From Ancylostoma caninum (lineage: Eukaryota > Nematoda > Chromadorea > Rhabditida > Ancylostomatidae): a stretch of 64,000 nt of DNA. The notes below the pieces were generated by a model, which saw only the letters and a program-made list of their open reading frames with translations, did not search any database and was not told where the DNA came from. Made by a program: the position numbers and the translations under genes. Within the stretch, counting starts at the first letter, position 1. Each line of letters opens with the position of its first letter. The DNA is taken from assembly GCA_037903475.1 (NCBI GenBank), contig JBAJFG010000538.1, positions 868,001 through 932,000 on the forward strand, given 5' to 3'. Of this stretch, positions 1 through 13,983 are shown one piece after another.

Positions 1-132
1 AACGCCTCTACGATGCACAGATGAAGTCGAATGCGTGGCGCATCCCTCGTGACGGGATTGATTAACGCCGACCACTTTATCCTTTATCCATTCAAATATA
101 TTAGTAGTGTGACTTTCCAAGACAATCCTTTA

Positions 133-144
133 CCCCCCCCCCCC
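133..144 (+). repeat. Poly-C tract (C12)
   Basis: Twelve consecutive C. Similar tracts lie at 1299-1311 (C13), 7377-7388 (G12), 16252-16260 (C9) and 16288-16299 (C12). Assembly length in such tracts is often unreliable. Confidence 0.9.
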
Positions 145-1298
145 TTTCCAACACAATTCTACCTTAAAACTGCTTGGTCTAGTAGGTATAGAAACCCAAT
201 TCGAAGATGCTGTGGAACAGTCTTTATTACTTTTCTGAGCATGGAACCCTTTACCCAATGAAAGGGTTACTTATTCTTCTTCCTCAGGAAAATATGACCA
301 GAACTTTATGTAGAAAAATTCCCTTTCACGCACTATGTTCCATGAGCATTTGAGACTTTCGATTTGCGTTTTCCACTTTACGGGCTTTCGTCCAAAGATC
401 GAGAACACCGAAAAGACTGGATCCCCTGAATCGTCTGCGTACACTTACCACCCGCACGCATAGCATATGGCCATTTTCCCTTTTTGAACATAGAAAGAAA
501 CAGCCAGAAATGGTTAAAAGGATGCTTGAATTCACTCTAGCACCATAGTGGTCACCTTACGTTAAAGATGACATGTTTTTCCTAAGTAAGAATCAGGAAC
601 AGCAGCTTTCCATACACTATCTAACCAGGGCCTGACGCGCGCGGGTGGTAAATGGACGATAATCCCCCTAAACCTCGCTCTTCTGCTACTAAAATAACTT
701 CTGGGAAAACTTCTGGCTAGGAAACCCTTCCATTCCATTCAATCCGGGAGTAAATATCTTATAGTTCCCGAGTTCACTCTCGCTATGCGAAGATGCGACT
801 TGATGAGGAAATGCAATGAATTTGAAAGCTTTTCTGTGATCATCTAGTACCTGGCGCTCACACGCACTCTATTGAGCTTTCAGTTGAGCGGAGCTTATTC
901 GAATTAGACTTCGGATATTCGATGCTCGTTGGTGTTTTCAGCTTCTCGATTTTACTTTAGACCAAGCTCAACCAGAGCGTTGTTCAAGATTGGCCCTGTA
1001 TATATTCTTTCTTGAACGGGATGTTAGTTGAGCATTTGTCCGTACTCTCTAGCAGGAATGACAGAGAATTCGGCTGCGGAATTTCCTGAATTCTAACGAT
1101 ATGTGAGCTTCTAACTACTAGTTTTTTGAAATAGTGACATAATTTGAGTTAATTCATAATTATACCTGTTGTTTTTATCCACTCAATTTTTCACATTTCA
1201 AATTTCTCAGGAGTTTCAGGTTCCTAACTTCCGATCTTCCACTCGCGGCTCTTCCACTCATCCCTGCCATAGGTGAAATAGTTGAAGCAGAGACTGCA

Positions 1299-1311
1299 CC
1301 CCCCCCCCCCC
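1299..1311 (+). repeat. Poly-C tract (C13)
   Basis: Thirteen consecutive C in otherwise AT-rich sequence. Confidence 0.9.
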
Positions 1312-3856
1312 TTCACTTTGGACGCGGTTCTTCCAGACCCTATTCACAACGCGTTGGAATGAATTGGAAAAATGAAGGATAGCACAGTCAACATTCAAAA
1401 TTTCCAAGAAGAGAAGGAGATAGCGCAAAAAGCCTAATTAGAGGGATTTGAGTTACTGCGAAAAGCTCCGTCGTTTGAGGAGCAATTCACGTATTCCGAG
1501 AGCATTTCGTGCACTCTAACTTGGGTGAGGAATAAATCTGTTAGTAGGAAATGAATTGAAAATCGGACAGCCCGAGAAACTGAGAAAAAAAATTCTGTGC
1601 AACTTTGCTATAACTCTGAACTTCTTCTTTACTTGGAGCAGCACGACAGAACTCTTTGAAATCGAGAAAAATAATGGAATTGCTTTTCCTGGTGTTCTAT
1701 CTTCATGTCTGAAATCAAATCGTACATGTCGTATGTAGAAGAGTGGTGGAAGAAATCCCCTATCAGCTGATACCTAATATGCCAAATTCTACCTTAAATT
1801 GTGGAAAGATGGGGAGGAGCCGCCAAACCCCGTACTTTGAATATTTTTGGTTTTCTGTGGCTTGTTCTCTCATAAAGAAATTGCAGAGGACAGGGATACG
1901 TAATCCTCCGCGGAGGCTACAAGTCCTTGCCCTTATCAAAACAATATCGTTCTCAAGAATCTGCTACACCGTGGTCAACTTGAAATTTAATAAGCTCGTC
2001 AATTTTCACTGGTGCCTTCGGGGAATATCGTTGGTTTCCCAGAACCGCATAGCACCCTTGACTTCAATTCAGCAATCAAAATGTGGTAAGCTACAAACCT
2101 TGAACCACGCATTCAGAGGCAGTAGCGTGGGTATTGTGACGTTGAATTAGAATTAATCAAGTGAGTACAATTTGATTGTATTAGGATGAGAAACAGAGCT
2201 CGTGGAGCTATTTCGCTGAGGTGACGTCAAAGTCGTGAATAACCCAAATTAGGTTCACAGCTGCTGTAACAACTATGTACTGTGGAACTTGAAATCCTTG
2301 GGATTTTTTTTTCTGAGAAAAATCCCACATTTTGCTCCCCTTCTCATTTTCGAGTATTCTCTCAGCATTCTCTTTCTTCTTTTCAGATCACCTAAAATTC
2401 GTGTAGGTGAAGAACATCATGCGGAAGCGACACGGACGATCGTGAATTAGTTCCAGTTTTCCATCATGCTTCTTCCTTTGAATTTTCAATTTCATGGATC
2501 ATCAAGCAGAAGGAAAATGAGGCGCTATGACAAAAGTAATTTTGAGCCGACGTCTGGGATGCTATAGCTGTTTTTTGCTCTCGCACTTTACCCGACCACT
2601 TATGGTCAACGGACAATTTCCCCATAGGTAAGTCATAGTGAATTCAATCTCTCTCTAACGGGGCGGATTCGCTTTCGAGTTGTTCACGAGAACCAAACCT
2701 TCGCCGTTCTCGCCGAGGTAATTATGTTAACCTGACGTTTCCTAAGCGCCCCCGTCTTTTCAAGAACAAATTTACGGGGTTTGTGGGAGCAATTATTCGC
2801 GCCTCGGCTCACCTCTGCTCTTCCAACACAAAGGAATAACATAATGATGGCAGTCAAGTTTTGACAACAATGCTGTTAAACATCAAAGCTCACTGCCGTC
2901 ATTAATTTTCGCTTTCAAAGAGTTTCCGTATTTTGTTAGGTTTTGAACACCACTTCAAGAATATTATCGAAAGCACCTGACCGAGGAATGATTTTTTTTG
3001 AGATGCTCTGCAGAATTCAGTAGACCGAAAAATTCTTCACTGTTTTTCAGCTGCAGAAAATGTAGAAGCAGCGACAATAACACGTGATTCCGCATTGCCA
3101 GCATATGCTGTACAGTAAAGAAAGCGATGAGTGGCTTTGACCAAGAAAAGGCTCATCTGTTTTTCACAGTGATGAACAGAATCGTTTTTTCTCAATTCAT
3201 GCTGCCTAAGTTCTGGGTACCACACTATCAAAGCATTCTTCGTAACGGCTCGTCCGTTTAAAAAAATCGTTCCCCGCTGTTCAAATAAGGAGAAAGGAAT
3301 CCTTTATGCTCAGAAATAGCAGAATATTGGATTATTTTGTACCATACGGAGTATTTGACGTCACAACTTCTCGACAAAACAACAACTTTCTATGTTGGGG
3401 TGTTTGTGGCTATAACTTACGTCACATCCTCTAACAGTCCACAGTGGAGCACAAAAATACATGGTGACCCAAAAGTTTTTAGCAGGCTCTGAAATTGTGG
3501 GAAAACTCTACACAATGAAGAAGAATAACAAAAGCACTGCAGAACTTAACGGAATGAATGGACAACGAGAAATTGCTACTGAGATCCTGGAAGTCCCGAT
3601 CTTGTCGGTGGTCCTCAGAGCTCAAAATTAAATGCGATTAGCAGTGGGACATTGGCTTCCATAGCCTCTGCACTCTTGCCTCGAGATTCCAATTCAGGCC
3701 ACCTCAACGATCTAAACGATGGGGTGAACCCGCGATCCAATCTCTTGAGCAATTTTAACATGTGCCAGTTAATATCCCTCCAACATAAACATCTATCGTT
3801 TGATACCGTCGTGAATTTGTACCTGTGAGAGCAGTTAATCCTTTTTTTCTTTTTTA

Positions 3857-3907
3857 GAATAAATTTCCGAAGCAAATACACGTAAAATAAGCGAAATCTA
3901 TTGGAAC
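3857..3907 (+). repeat. Dispersed repeat copy, related to 45.8-46.0 kb
   Basis: About 50 bp matching the end of the palindromic repeat near 45970-46020. Both contain AAATACACGTAAAATAAGCG followed by a GAAA... continuation. Its presence at two distant sites suggests a small dispersed element end. Confidence 0.6.
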
Positions 3908-6900
3908 TTTTTCACTTGAGTTGTGATTGTCCAGCGTCTGTAAGCGCCTCCTTTCAGGAGGAGGAATTCCAACAGTGCTTCCTCTGAGAAAACAACATTT
4001 TCAGTTGTGTGGACTGTGGATGGTGTGTTCTATTCTAGGATCTGTACTGTAAGTCAGGGTGCTGAAACAGCACTTATACGCTTACTCGAGTGTTAAGCGT
4101 AAAAGTGTAGTCGGGCATGTGCGTAGCTGCCTAGTGCAGGTACAGTTACTGGCGTCATCGTGGTTGTGAATTATTTGTTTCTGAAGGACACTTTGAGTGA
4201 CCGCTTCCGTTGAAAATATGTAGTTATGACGAAATTACAGCACACTGTGGGGTATTAATAGGAGGAGCTTGAAAGAAACCTTGCTTCATTCCAACAAACC
4301 TTCAAGCCTAACCTTAGCCTTCCTTGGGTACGATGGCATCGAGAATAATCTTTTGTGTTACAACCATAGCTCACCGCATTATGTATGCATTTGAAGATGT
4401 GATCCTCTCTTTTATTAGGATTTTTTCTAGATTTGATGATAATCTCACTATGTCATGTTCTTTGCTCTATCTTTGGGTGATAGAAATGAAGGCAGGCGAT
4501 CACTTTTCCCGGTGGTTAAAAGATGGTAGAAGTACACACAGTAACAAAAGCAAGAAGTAAAAATTATATTGGTCCAAGTTGTAGATATGTTTTTATAACT
4601 AGTTGTAGATATGGTTACTAAGAGGCTATCGAGGCTCTAATTATAGCATCAAATACAATATAGCAGTGATATTAATTGTATTCCAAGTCAATGTACTACC
4701 GATTCCAAAAATGCTGCATATTGGACGCTGTACAAATTTGAAGGATGAGCAGTAAACACTGCCAGGTTACCGTAAGATTCGCCCACGTCCAACATCATAA
4801 ATCATGCGATCAAATCTTGTGCACCTATATCCACTAGGTGGAACTAACACGGCTTCTGAAACTGAGAAGAATTTTCTACGGAATTCACGAGTAGAACGAG
4901 ATCAGGGTCATGGTAGAATAATGCATGCGTACTCGTATGGTGCATACGTTTCAGATCCAGCTGTAGTCTTCCTTTTCCTTTTTGATATGGTATTAGTTTG
5001 TTTACTCATAATTAACTTCTGCTGTATTTCACTAATGGTGGTAAACAGTCATCTGTGGCGTAACAAACGAACAAGGAGGTAAACAAATCAAGAAACGTAT
5101 AAGTCATCCAACTTGGTTAGACTCTGCTCTTCCTTGTCAACACTCCAAGCTTTGCTCTGCGATGATATAACCCGTTCTGCTTTCGAGTTCGTCAAGATCA
5201 GGCTCACTTCACCGAGGAAATCTAATCTGCCGTCATGAACGAAGCTATTTTGCTTCCTCCGGGTAGTAGACACGAGCAAAAGCCAGAAATCCGCTCAGAG
5301 ATAAATCTACGAGGCAACTCCCTTAATTCTAACCTTACGTGGAGGTGTAAACACAGAATTATTTACTAGTGGTGCTCAAACAAGCGCCACAACAGAGCAA
5401 ACAAAAAAATCAAAGTTTGAAATAGAACTCCGACGTTCAGTGTTCAGAGTTCATCCTTCTGAAAAGACCGAGAACGACCTTTTAGAGCATTTCAAAAATT
5501 CCATTGCTTGTTACTGGTTTTTAAAAGCTTTCCATTGCCTGAACGAGTTACTGAGTGCATACATTATGCAATGTTCCACCAAGCATATCCAGATTTGGAA
5601 CATGTTGTAGTTGAAGTGAGCCTCAGTATAACACTCAAACTACATATTTCCCAGAAATGACGTGGATTTTCCTGGCGGGAGGTACCGAACGTGACGGCCT
5701 TGCCACGCCTACGTGAGCTGGTGCGGTCGCAGTATGAGTTCTCGCTACTTCCGCTGTGCTTCGAACCGATCCACGCCTTGAAACAGCGCCCATGTCACCG
5801 CAGTTTTTAGAATTCTAGTCTTCTTTTAACCTGTCTATTATTTCAAAAACCTCATCAGTTCTTGAAAGCAGTGCCGCATCCCCAAATTGTCTCTTAGTGC
5901 CGGATAACGGTTCGGATAAGATCGAAAATAGTATCTTCATCTCGCACACCCTCAACAGAGGATATCCTCCAGTCCACAGGAAGTATTACTAGATCCAGTG
6001 CACGTTACGCCGATACGTACGTTATGAGAAGGTAGTACCAATTTGTACTTGTCCAAAAAGAGATGCTCTTGCTCGTGTTTTCTGGGTCGTCTGACAAAAG
6101 TAAAGCAATAACCTCGAAACCGTCATCTACTTGTAAAAATATCAACAACGTTGGCTAATGTTTTTCCATTAACAACGGTGAAATTGGTGACTTTTCAGCT
6201 TACCGATAAGCTGTGCCTCTTCCTCGCAAGGTTCTTTTCAACTGTTCATCAGGCTCTACTGCTTCTACCATTTTCTTGAATGCATTGATCAAATAGCTTT
6301 GAGAGTCAATGCGCTGAGCATCCTCTTCAGGAGAGAATTCCAGATGCCCACCTATCTGAGCAGCTGGTGATATCCATCTTCAGTACGTATCGCTTCTTTG
6401 TGGCCGATGTGTCAGCGGGCACCTAGAATTCTCCATGTCTCTATCTTCTTCGGGTCCGCCACCTTCTAATTTTTACAATTACCTCCTCTCCTACACTCAA
6501 AGCCCTTCTTTCCCCATTCAACCCCGAACGGCCACCCTCCTCTCATCACCTTTCTAATACGACCCCTCTTTTATTATTTCTCGTCACATGGTAACCATTT
6601 TTTCCATCATTAGATGAATTACATAAACACATATATCATTATGGTCAGCGTCTCCTGGAGATTTTCCCTTTGCAAGAATGTCAAAATCGACTTTGTGGTG
6701 GAAAGACAATGAACGTCTTTAATATTTCTATAATAATTCAGCAAAAAAGGTATATGTATTCAGCCGCTCTCTTATGGGTCCTACAAATTTTACCTGAGAA
6801 GCTGTCCACGCCCCTCTAGATAGTGCCTCACCCTCTGATCCAGAGCGTTAACTTCTTAGCTAAGTTCCCATAGATATGCAGTTGTTGTCGCAAAACCTGA

Positions 6901-7376
6901 CAAATTCATGTAAATTACCACTTTGCATAGTTCCCGTAGTTCAGCTAAGTTCCGCTTTTGGTACGCAAATACATATTCGATCTAACCTGGACCGGTGTCC
7001 ATTATACATACATATCCAGCAGGAAAAGTTGCCTTTGAAGGTTATGTCGCCACCTCAGTAAGTTCAAGCATTCCGAAATGGAGCTTTGCTTGTTCATTAA
7101 ATTTTTTTCGTACCTGCTCCATCAAGGCCTTCCTGAGATCCTTTATTCTTTGTTAAAGAGGACTCAGATGCATTGGCGTCGAGGGAAGTCCATGTCGATT
7201 CCTTCCATGTACATTAACCCTGCAGTGCTTTCAGATTTCACCAGAAATGCTTTGCTTATTTTGCTCATATGAGATCACAACCTCAGCTAATGCTTCGTTC
7301 AGTCATAAATCGACGTCAAGTATTACAAATATCAGTTTCAAACACTGCCGCATTACTTTTCAGCCATCTTGTATTT

Positions 7377-7388
7377 GGGGGGGGGGGG
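7377..7388 (+). repeat. Poly-G tract (G12)
   Basis: Twelve consecutive G, the complementary orientation of the other C tracts in the window. Confidence 0.9.
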
Positions 7389-10300
7389 CCTCCCCACATT
7401 GAGGAAATTTCCTTGCACCAGTCCCTAGTTCCCTGTCTTCTCCTTTAGCCCCAGCTGAAAATAAAATCCTCCTGAAAATGTAGTCTTTAAGCTTCCAGGA
7501 AAAGAAATATTTTTTGTCTTCATCCTCCTTTCCTTCGAGCTTTTCTCTTTTGCAACTATACCTTTCTCTTTTCCTTTTGTTTCCATTTCTCGTTGAAGAT
7601 CCGCTGTTTGGTCTCTGAATTTTGTGCTTGTGAACTCATTGTTCCGCTTCGATCTATTCAATTTTTTAGAAGATTAATTCTCCATGAAAAGCATACGTCG
7701 GAGCAATTACTGCATCAATATGTCAAAATTAGGTGCAGATATAAAATATATGTAGAATAAAGCACTCTTGAAGATGTCAGAAGAAAAATGATTTTTGGTT
7801 CCCAAGAGTTTTGAATTTCGCGATAACTATGGCATCCGTCGCGACCGAAATGGAAAACAGCCAGATGTGCCGATGCCCTTGAGCGGCTTTTGCGAGTTGA
7901 TGAATTCTGTGCATGTTTAATATATTGTCTGGGAAAAGTTCACGAACGCTTCTGTTCGTCTGGACTTACGTACGCTTGACTGGTCCGCCAAATAAATATT
8001 TCGTCCAGGTGTACTGGCTGGGAATGGGAACATGGGTCTGGGACGGGGTGAGCGGTATGAATTTGATTTTTTGTTGCTTCATAAACCTAGACCGGACTTG
8101 TGAGAGCAGGTCTTCTTGAAAGTTAACGAAGTTCTGTGATAGACCGCTTATTTTTGCTCAGTTCTGTTGGCCATAGTCTCAGAAGTGATCACTGCTAAAA
8201 GAAGAGCATAACGCCTAACTTCTAACGAAACAATTAACGAACAGGGAGCCAACATTTCAAGGAATGTAGGTTCAGCTAATAATCCGGATAACCTCAACCC
8301 GGTAGTGTTCGTTATCTAACATCTCGGTAAGTTGAAAAAAAAGAGGTTGCGGTAATCGTCAAGAATCTTTTAAGGCACTTTTTTCCCTTGATAATCAAAT
8401 CACACAAGATTTTTCAACGATCCCTCTTCCCTCACGAGTGGAGAAAAGGATTTTCTGAATCTCGAACTCATGCCGAACTGCAGTAAGGTTTTCAGCATTC
8501 TGGTTTGCCTGAGAAAAGAATGAGCCTATTAGGAAATCATTAGTAAAAAAAATCATTTGAGAAGATCATAGTGGAACCCTCATGAGACTCCATGCACGAC
8601 TGTCATTTAATCTCGGCATATTACAAATTCGTGTAAAATGTAAATGTATTTTTTATTTATATATTTACATAAAAATTATAAAATATACACCATTGTATCA
8701 AACGTTCCTCACGAAACACTGCAACTCTATGAACTTATATGGTCTTTCAATTGCCCACATCATGACACTCCTCCGAGAGTGCTTGAATTGCAACATATTT
8801 CGCTGGTCCATTAAACAGAAGATTTTACAGCTCATGAGACTCTGGTTCATGAGATGAATAACCTTGGGTCAGGATAGAGAACTCCAACCTCAAAAAAATT
8901 CAACATTCGAGAAGTTTTTTTTGGTCGGAATTACCAGTTTTTTAGCGGCCCCACGAAGCCTTCGAAAGAATACCCTCAACCTTTGGAAGAAAACTCAAGA
9001 GGGCAGACTAGTAGGAGACTTCTGCGACTGTACATATCTAATGAGCGAAAAGATGGATGGAGCAGTCCCGTGAAGTGAACTTCTCAGTTCACACCAGAAA
9101 AATCTAATAACTTCGCACAGTCATCACCCCACATTATTCCAGGAACACAATTTTTATTTCCCTTCGCTCACCCTACTATAGTTCCATGTAAACTCATGTT
9201 TGTTCTCCTCATCTCTTCCAGTCTCCCCTCACCTCCTCCCCCTCCCATTACACCCTTATAACCAACGTAGAAAAATTTTCAATTAGTGGGGCTTTTTACC
9301 TCAGTTACCTTTTTACCTCACTAAGTTTGAAAAAGGTGTTTTCTGATTCAAAGCTTCCAGTCTAAAAACTGCTCGCCGTGCTGTGAAGGAACGGAAATTT
9401 GATGGAGGAAAAGGTCAAGTAGGGCATTTTCAAACTCGATAAAAAATCTAATCCTGGACAGCGATCCTTCCTCGCCCTTTTATAGAACATTAGTTACTGA
9501 AAGTTCTCCAGGCTTACGTGACGTTAACTTCTCAATACCACCTGTTATCCCTTCTCCCACTAGGAGGAGCCCAAGGGTGCCATAAACTCACTCTATTCTC
9601 GTCGTTCTCGGGATTTCCCACGGGAAAACAATGGAGCAAGGTATGTACTGTTAGTACATGAGCTCCTACATTTTTCTGGATAAACGAGAGAAGGCCGTCG
9701 GCCTCCTGCTGCCCTAGTTCCTTACTCTCTGTGGAATACAAATGCACTTTTGTAAGATTGCTTCACGAAGTGCGTCCACTTAATATTCTACGCTCTTGTG
9801 GAATTTTCCGAGTAAGCCTAATCAAGGAGGCTTCAAATTGTAGTACATATTTATTTGAAATTCATACATATGTGGACTTCACAGCGGAATCCCTAGTGAT
9901 ATATGCTGTCAGATTCTAGTTCACAAAGCCATCAAAAGAAAACCCTATCATTCAAGGAAAACCCTCACCATAGAAAAGAAAATTGCAGCCTCAAAAAAGA
10001 AACCATTGTACTAGAGTGATTTTTTTTGGTAGGAATTCCCACTTTATCAGCAATCTCATGAAGCCATACAAAGAAAACCTTCGGCTCAGGATAGAAAATC
10101 CCGTGAAACTTCCTTCTTTGCCCAGATCCTGTGGACGAAATCCAACTTAGCAACATCCTCTTTTTCAGTGTTGCAACAGAAAATGTTAAATCGTCATGAC
10201 AGAAGTTCTCAATGGAACCCTGTCTTTGAGCTGATGTGTTCCGGCTGCATGGAATATGGGGCTAGCCGGCAACTTTAGGTCATGATTGCCTAAAAAGAAG

Positions 10301-10683
10301 CTTCTTGGTTCTACGACTCGTATTCCAGACGATTCAATTTTGCGCAACGTTAGGTTGAGAGGTCAAGTAGGGCGGATGATGGGAACATCTTATTACATAA
10401 TATGCATAGCTACGACATGATTTTTTTCTTGTGATAAAGGAAAAGGTTGTGGTGTTAGTGAAAGTCTTTCTGAGCTGCACCCTATTCTATTATTGGCAAG
10501 AATCATTCGATGTGAATCATTCGATGTATCATTAACATTACCAGTAATATGGAAAGTTATTACATTATTGAACTCACAAAACTTGCCAAAAGAATTTCAT
10601 CCCCTGCTCCATATGTGGGTAAATAGCCTCAATAATCAGGTAATACACAATGAGTGATCCATATGTAACTCAACGCTTATCTA

Positions 10684-10789
10684 CGTAGCCCGGCTCAAGA
10701 AGGAGGCTTGGTTAGCTCGGGGGCGGGATTCAACCATCAACAGTGGGTGTAGTAGCGGGCTTCTTGCCACTGCTCTATACGCGCCCATT
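10684..10789 (-). repeat. tRNA-derived SINE-like sequence
   Basis: On the minus strand the sequence has a GGGCGCGTATAGAGCAGTGG start, resembling a pol III box A region, and GGTTGAATCCC at 10725-10735, resembling box B. It continues into C/T-rich sequence. It does not fold as a complete canonical tRNA by eye: the acceptor stem and anticodon arm are not clear. A tRNA-derived SINE is therefore the better call. Only one clear copy was seen in the window. Confidence 0.45.
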
Positions 10790-11418
10790 TTGCACAATTT
10801 CCCACAGAAAGATAGTTGAAGAAGTCGTTTTGAGGTGAAAGTTTTGTGAGAAACATCCCTTCATGCCTATATTTAGCCCATGTCATTCCAGGGTCACAGA
10901 TTTCGGACTCATTCGCTTGGCCGTGCCTGTATCTCTTTTCCATTCATTTTTCTTATCACCGCCCTTTTCAATTCCACCTCCTCCTTCTACTACACCCCAC
11001 ACAACCTTCATCAGAGAAATTTCAATAAAGTGAAGGACAAATTTTTATCACAGAATGCAGCAAATTCCATTAGAGTGTTTTACGATTTTAAAATCTCATT
11101 CCAGTAATCGCTCGTTGAACTGCGGAAATTATGTGACGGAAAGTGCTAGTAGGGCGATTACCTTATGCATTATTAATCATTTCAATTTCAATGCAATCAG
11201 TCTGGCGTTTACTCATAAGTCTACTTGTATCGTTTTCAAGAGTACATAACTCTATTTGCCTTCTTCAAACACCAGGTGATTTTTCTTCGCATTGTTAATT
11301 CCAGATTGCCTTTTGCACTGAAACCGTCTGTCATGGTGGTCAGGCTTACGTAACACTTCTTATAGAGGCATTAATCACTTTCCTATTAAGCAGTACGTCT
11401 GAGAACTACACACTGTGA

Positions 11419-11438
11419 CTCTCTCTCTCTCTCTCTCT
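11419..11438 (+). repeat. (CT)n microsatellite
   Basis: Ten CT units flanked by unique sequence. Confidence 0.9.
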
Positions 11439-11719
11439 GAATTCGAATTCCCCCGCTGTTTGAATTTTTTTCACTTTCTCATCTTTTTCCCGGAGAAATT
11501 TCTATAGAAACCAACCGTTATCGTATGAGCTCCTACTTTTGCCTAGATAAGTGAGCAAAATTCTTCGGCCTGCTACTGCTCCAGCCTTTTCATTACTTGC
11601 TCTCTGCAGAATGCAAAAGCATTTTTGGACTACTTCGAGAGATGTGTCCATCTAAAATTCTACTCCTATGGGGATTTTCATGAGATTTTATAAGACTGGT
11701 AGCGCGATTCTCAGGATCT

Positions 11720-13448
11720 TATCTTAGTAGAAAGAATGCATGCATTGCAAATTAGCCCTTTGCACAAAGTTCAGTACACTTTTTCATCTATGTACGTACA
11801 TACGTGCTATCAGTTTCGAAAATTCTGCAAATTCTGTTGTACGTACTGAGAGTCGTCTTGGTACCTCACAGATTCCTTGAACCACCGTCGAAGAGTACTA
11901 ATTACGATTTTGACCTCTAGTTTGCATCACACTGCTATGTTCTTGCCAAATTTTGTGTTTCCTGTCAAGTTCTTGCAGTGATTCTACCATCGTCCCAAAA
12001 AAAAAAGAGATATTAACAGTACAAATGAACATGACTTTCGTGATTGGCGCATCCAGTAATTTCTAGGGGCAAGATATGAATGGAGTTTTTCCCCAAGAAT
12101 TTTTGGAATCATTATACATATTAGGGCCTCCTTCTGATCATCATACACCCATTGGAAGAAAAACGGTTTTTCTACAGACAAATTGTCAGAATTTTCCTCC
12201 TCTTTAACGTTTAAAGGTAGGTCTTAAGTTTAAAGGTGGATAAATAAGTATTTAAGAGAGTAGAAAACGCAGAAACAAAGCTGTCTCAATGCATTGTACA
12301 ACCCAACTTGCATTAGCAACAAGTTACGTACAGCATCTCATCGACTGTTCTCTAAACCACAATAAGCTTTCAAATGAGTGGAGTACCGTTCATGTTTTCT
12401 TCAGTACAATTCTACGATTAAGAAAATCCTAAGATGTTAGTTATTTCCTTCTGAATCACAAGGTTCCTCTCAATAAAAGGAGAATATTCGATCCAGAGCA
12501 CTCATTATTTAATAACTTATTGTGTGAAGAAAAAAAAAGAACTTTATTATTCAACGTACGTCAACCAATTCAAGGAAATATTCACTTCCGGGCGATGAAT
12601 TTACTTTTCTTCAGAAAGCTTTTCACCAAGCGGGTCATAGCACCACTACTCTGCGACTAGTTAACCCATAGCGGCTTTTCATATATGACCAAGCACCGCA
12701 TATGTACGTAACTTCATATCCATTTCTTGAGGCAGTGCTAACTTCCTCCTTGGATTTCTGTCTGGAAGTATGGCTGCAATGAATCGAGGGGAATGCTGAG
12801 AACAAGAAGAGAGATGGTGCATTAAACTGGATAGACCAACCAATTGTGCAGAAGCGTCCCCAAACAAGAGCGACTCGTATCTTTGCGCTTCGTAGTATTC
12901 GTTTCATACCCAAACTTTTCTGATCTAGTTTTTTATGTATGGTCGCTGTCAAATACATTGACGAGTGGTGTACGATTTAGAGATTATTTATCCGTTATTC
13001 AGCCCAGCACATAATTGGGTAACAATACCGAGCGTTCTCTATGCTACGTACTTTAGGAGCCGTATCATTCAAGGTGAGCCTGTTGATGAGTTACGCCATC
13101 AACATCCACCATTACTGAGCAAAAATCCACTACACGGAAGTGAAATGATCGAAGAAAAAAACAGTCACATGACGTCACAGCTTGGGAGTAGGGCGACTAA
13201 TATCCCTTTATCTACGTACTTCCGAGCTGCTTCAACGGAACTGAAGTTTGCAACCACTTCGCTCATACTGCGTGGGCTTTTCCTTGACGAAATTTTATAT
13301 CTCTTAGTACACCATTTTATATAACTTACCATGTCACCGTTTGTTATAAAAGACATCCCAGTCAGAATATGCAAATGTCTGCTGATGAATTAGTGAGCTC
13401 CAGGTCTATATGTTAAAAGATTACAGTCTTCCTGGATGATTCTGCTAT
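11720..13448. other. No gene seen
   Basis: Overlapping open stretches on both strands (12635-12958 minus, 12965-13324 plus) have no recognisable domain and no paired splice sites. I see nothing else in this segment. Confidence 0.5.
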
Positions 13449-13983
13449 CACTCAGAACCCCAAAAACAACTTGTCGGCAAGCATTTGGCAAGCAATCTTC
13501 TAGTCGCATCTGAAGCTTGCTCGCCCAAGGACTTGTTTTCACACTTCCTTTCTTCCTTGTCTTGTTTTCCTTTCTTGTCGTCAAGTTGTAGGCCGTATGA
13601 ACCTGTTGACAACTTGTTCTCGCCCTATTTGCACTGGCAATATGTCAGCCCTTCAACATTGTCCAAAGTAAGACTTGTAGAGAATGGCGGATCCGTTCCT
13701 CAGTTAACAGCAGACGTTTCTCTTAAATTCTACCATGCTAACCATTGCCCTGCCGACATTCTCCCGCCGGCAGGTGGTTCGGCTAGGTGGTTGCGGCCAG
13801 CTTTTCGGCCAGAAACTTGCTGACAGGTTGTTTTTGAAAAACTGGTCGACAACTTACTTTACTGTTCCTTGTCCTTGACTGTCATTATGACGGCAAACTT
13901 GTCAACAACGATTTGCTAGCTAAAAGCTTGTTTGCAAGTTGTTTCTAGGCAGAAAGACGGCGATGCTTTTGGGGTTCTGAGTG
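13449..13983. mobile_element. MITE with 17-bp perfect terminal inverted repeat
   Basis: The segment starts CACTCAGAACCCCAAAA and ends TTTTGGGGTTCTGAGTG, a perfect 17-bp inverted match. Between the ends are many variants of an ACAACTTGTTGACAAG-like word in both orientations, so much of the interior can self-pair. No transposase is encoded. A target duplication could not be fixed, so the superfamily is unassigned. Confidence 0.75.

Larger units (their letters stand above)
1..8850. other. Intergenic or intronic sequence, no supported gene
   Basis: I see no exon pair with convincing splice sites and no recognisable protein domain here. Open stretches on both strands are short and look random in composition. 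The segment holds three long homopolymer C/G tracts and one copy of a dispersed palindromic repeat near 3.86 kb, annotated separately. Confidence 0.5.
8850..11720. repeat. Degenerate tandem duplication
   Basis: Two diverged copies of the same order of sequences can be followed by eye. Around 8880-8990 and 9970-10090 both have a Cs/A-rich block ending in TTTTTTTTGGT(C/A)GGAATT. Around 9300-9420 and 11040-11160 both have an ACTGC..GAA block ending in a TAGGGCG-like word. Around 9655-9800 and 11525-11690 both share GAGCTCCTAC, ACT(C/T)(T/G)CTCTCTG and a TTCTAC..CTC(T/C)(T/A)TG block. Spacing is 1.1-1.9 kb, so insertions separate the parts. No open frame survives, so this is old noncoding duplication. 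Confidence 0.5.

Noticed and set aside
4804..5082. Plus-strand 92-codon frame with a hydrophobic segment
   Set aside because: The hydrophobic stretch arises from T-rich sequence; no splice partners or family match.
5088..5279. Minus-strand 63-codon frame with protein-like composition
   Set aside because: No ATG, no good acceptor upstream and no homologous family recognised.
10684..10789. Possible functional tRNA gene
   Set aside because: Box A- and box B-like words are present but no cloverleaf with a matched acceptor stem is evident; a SINE is likelier.
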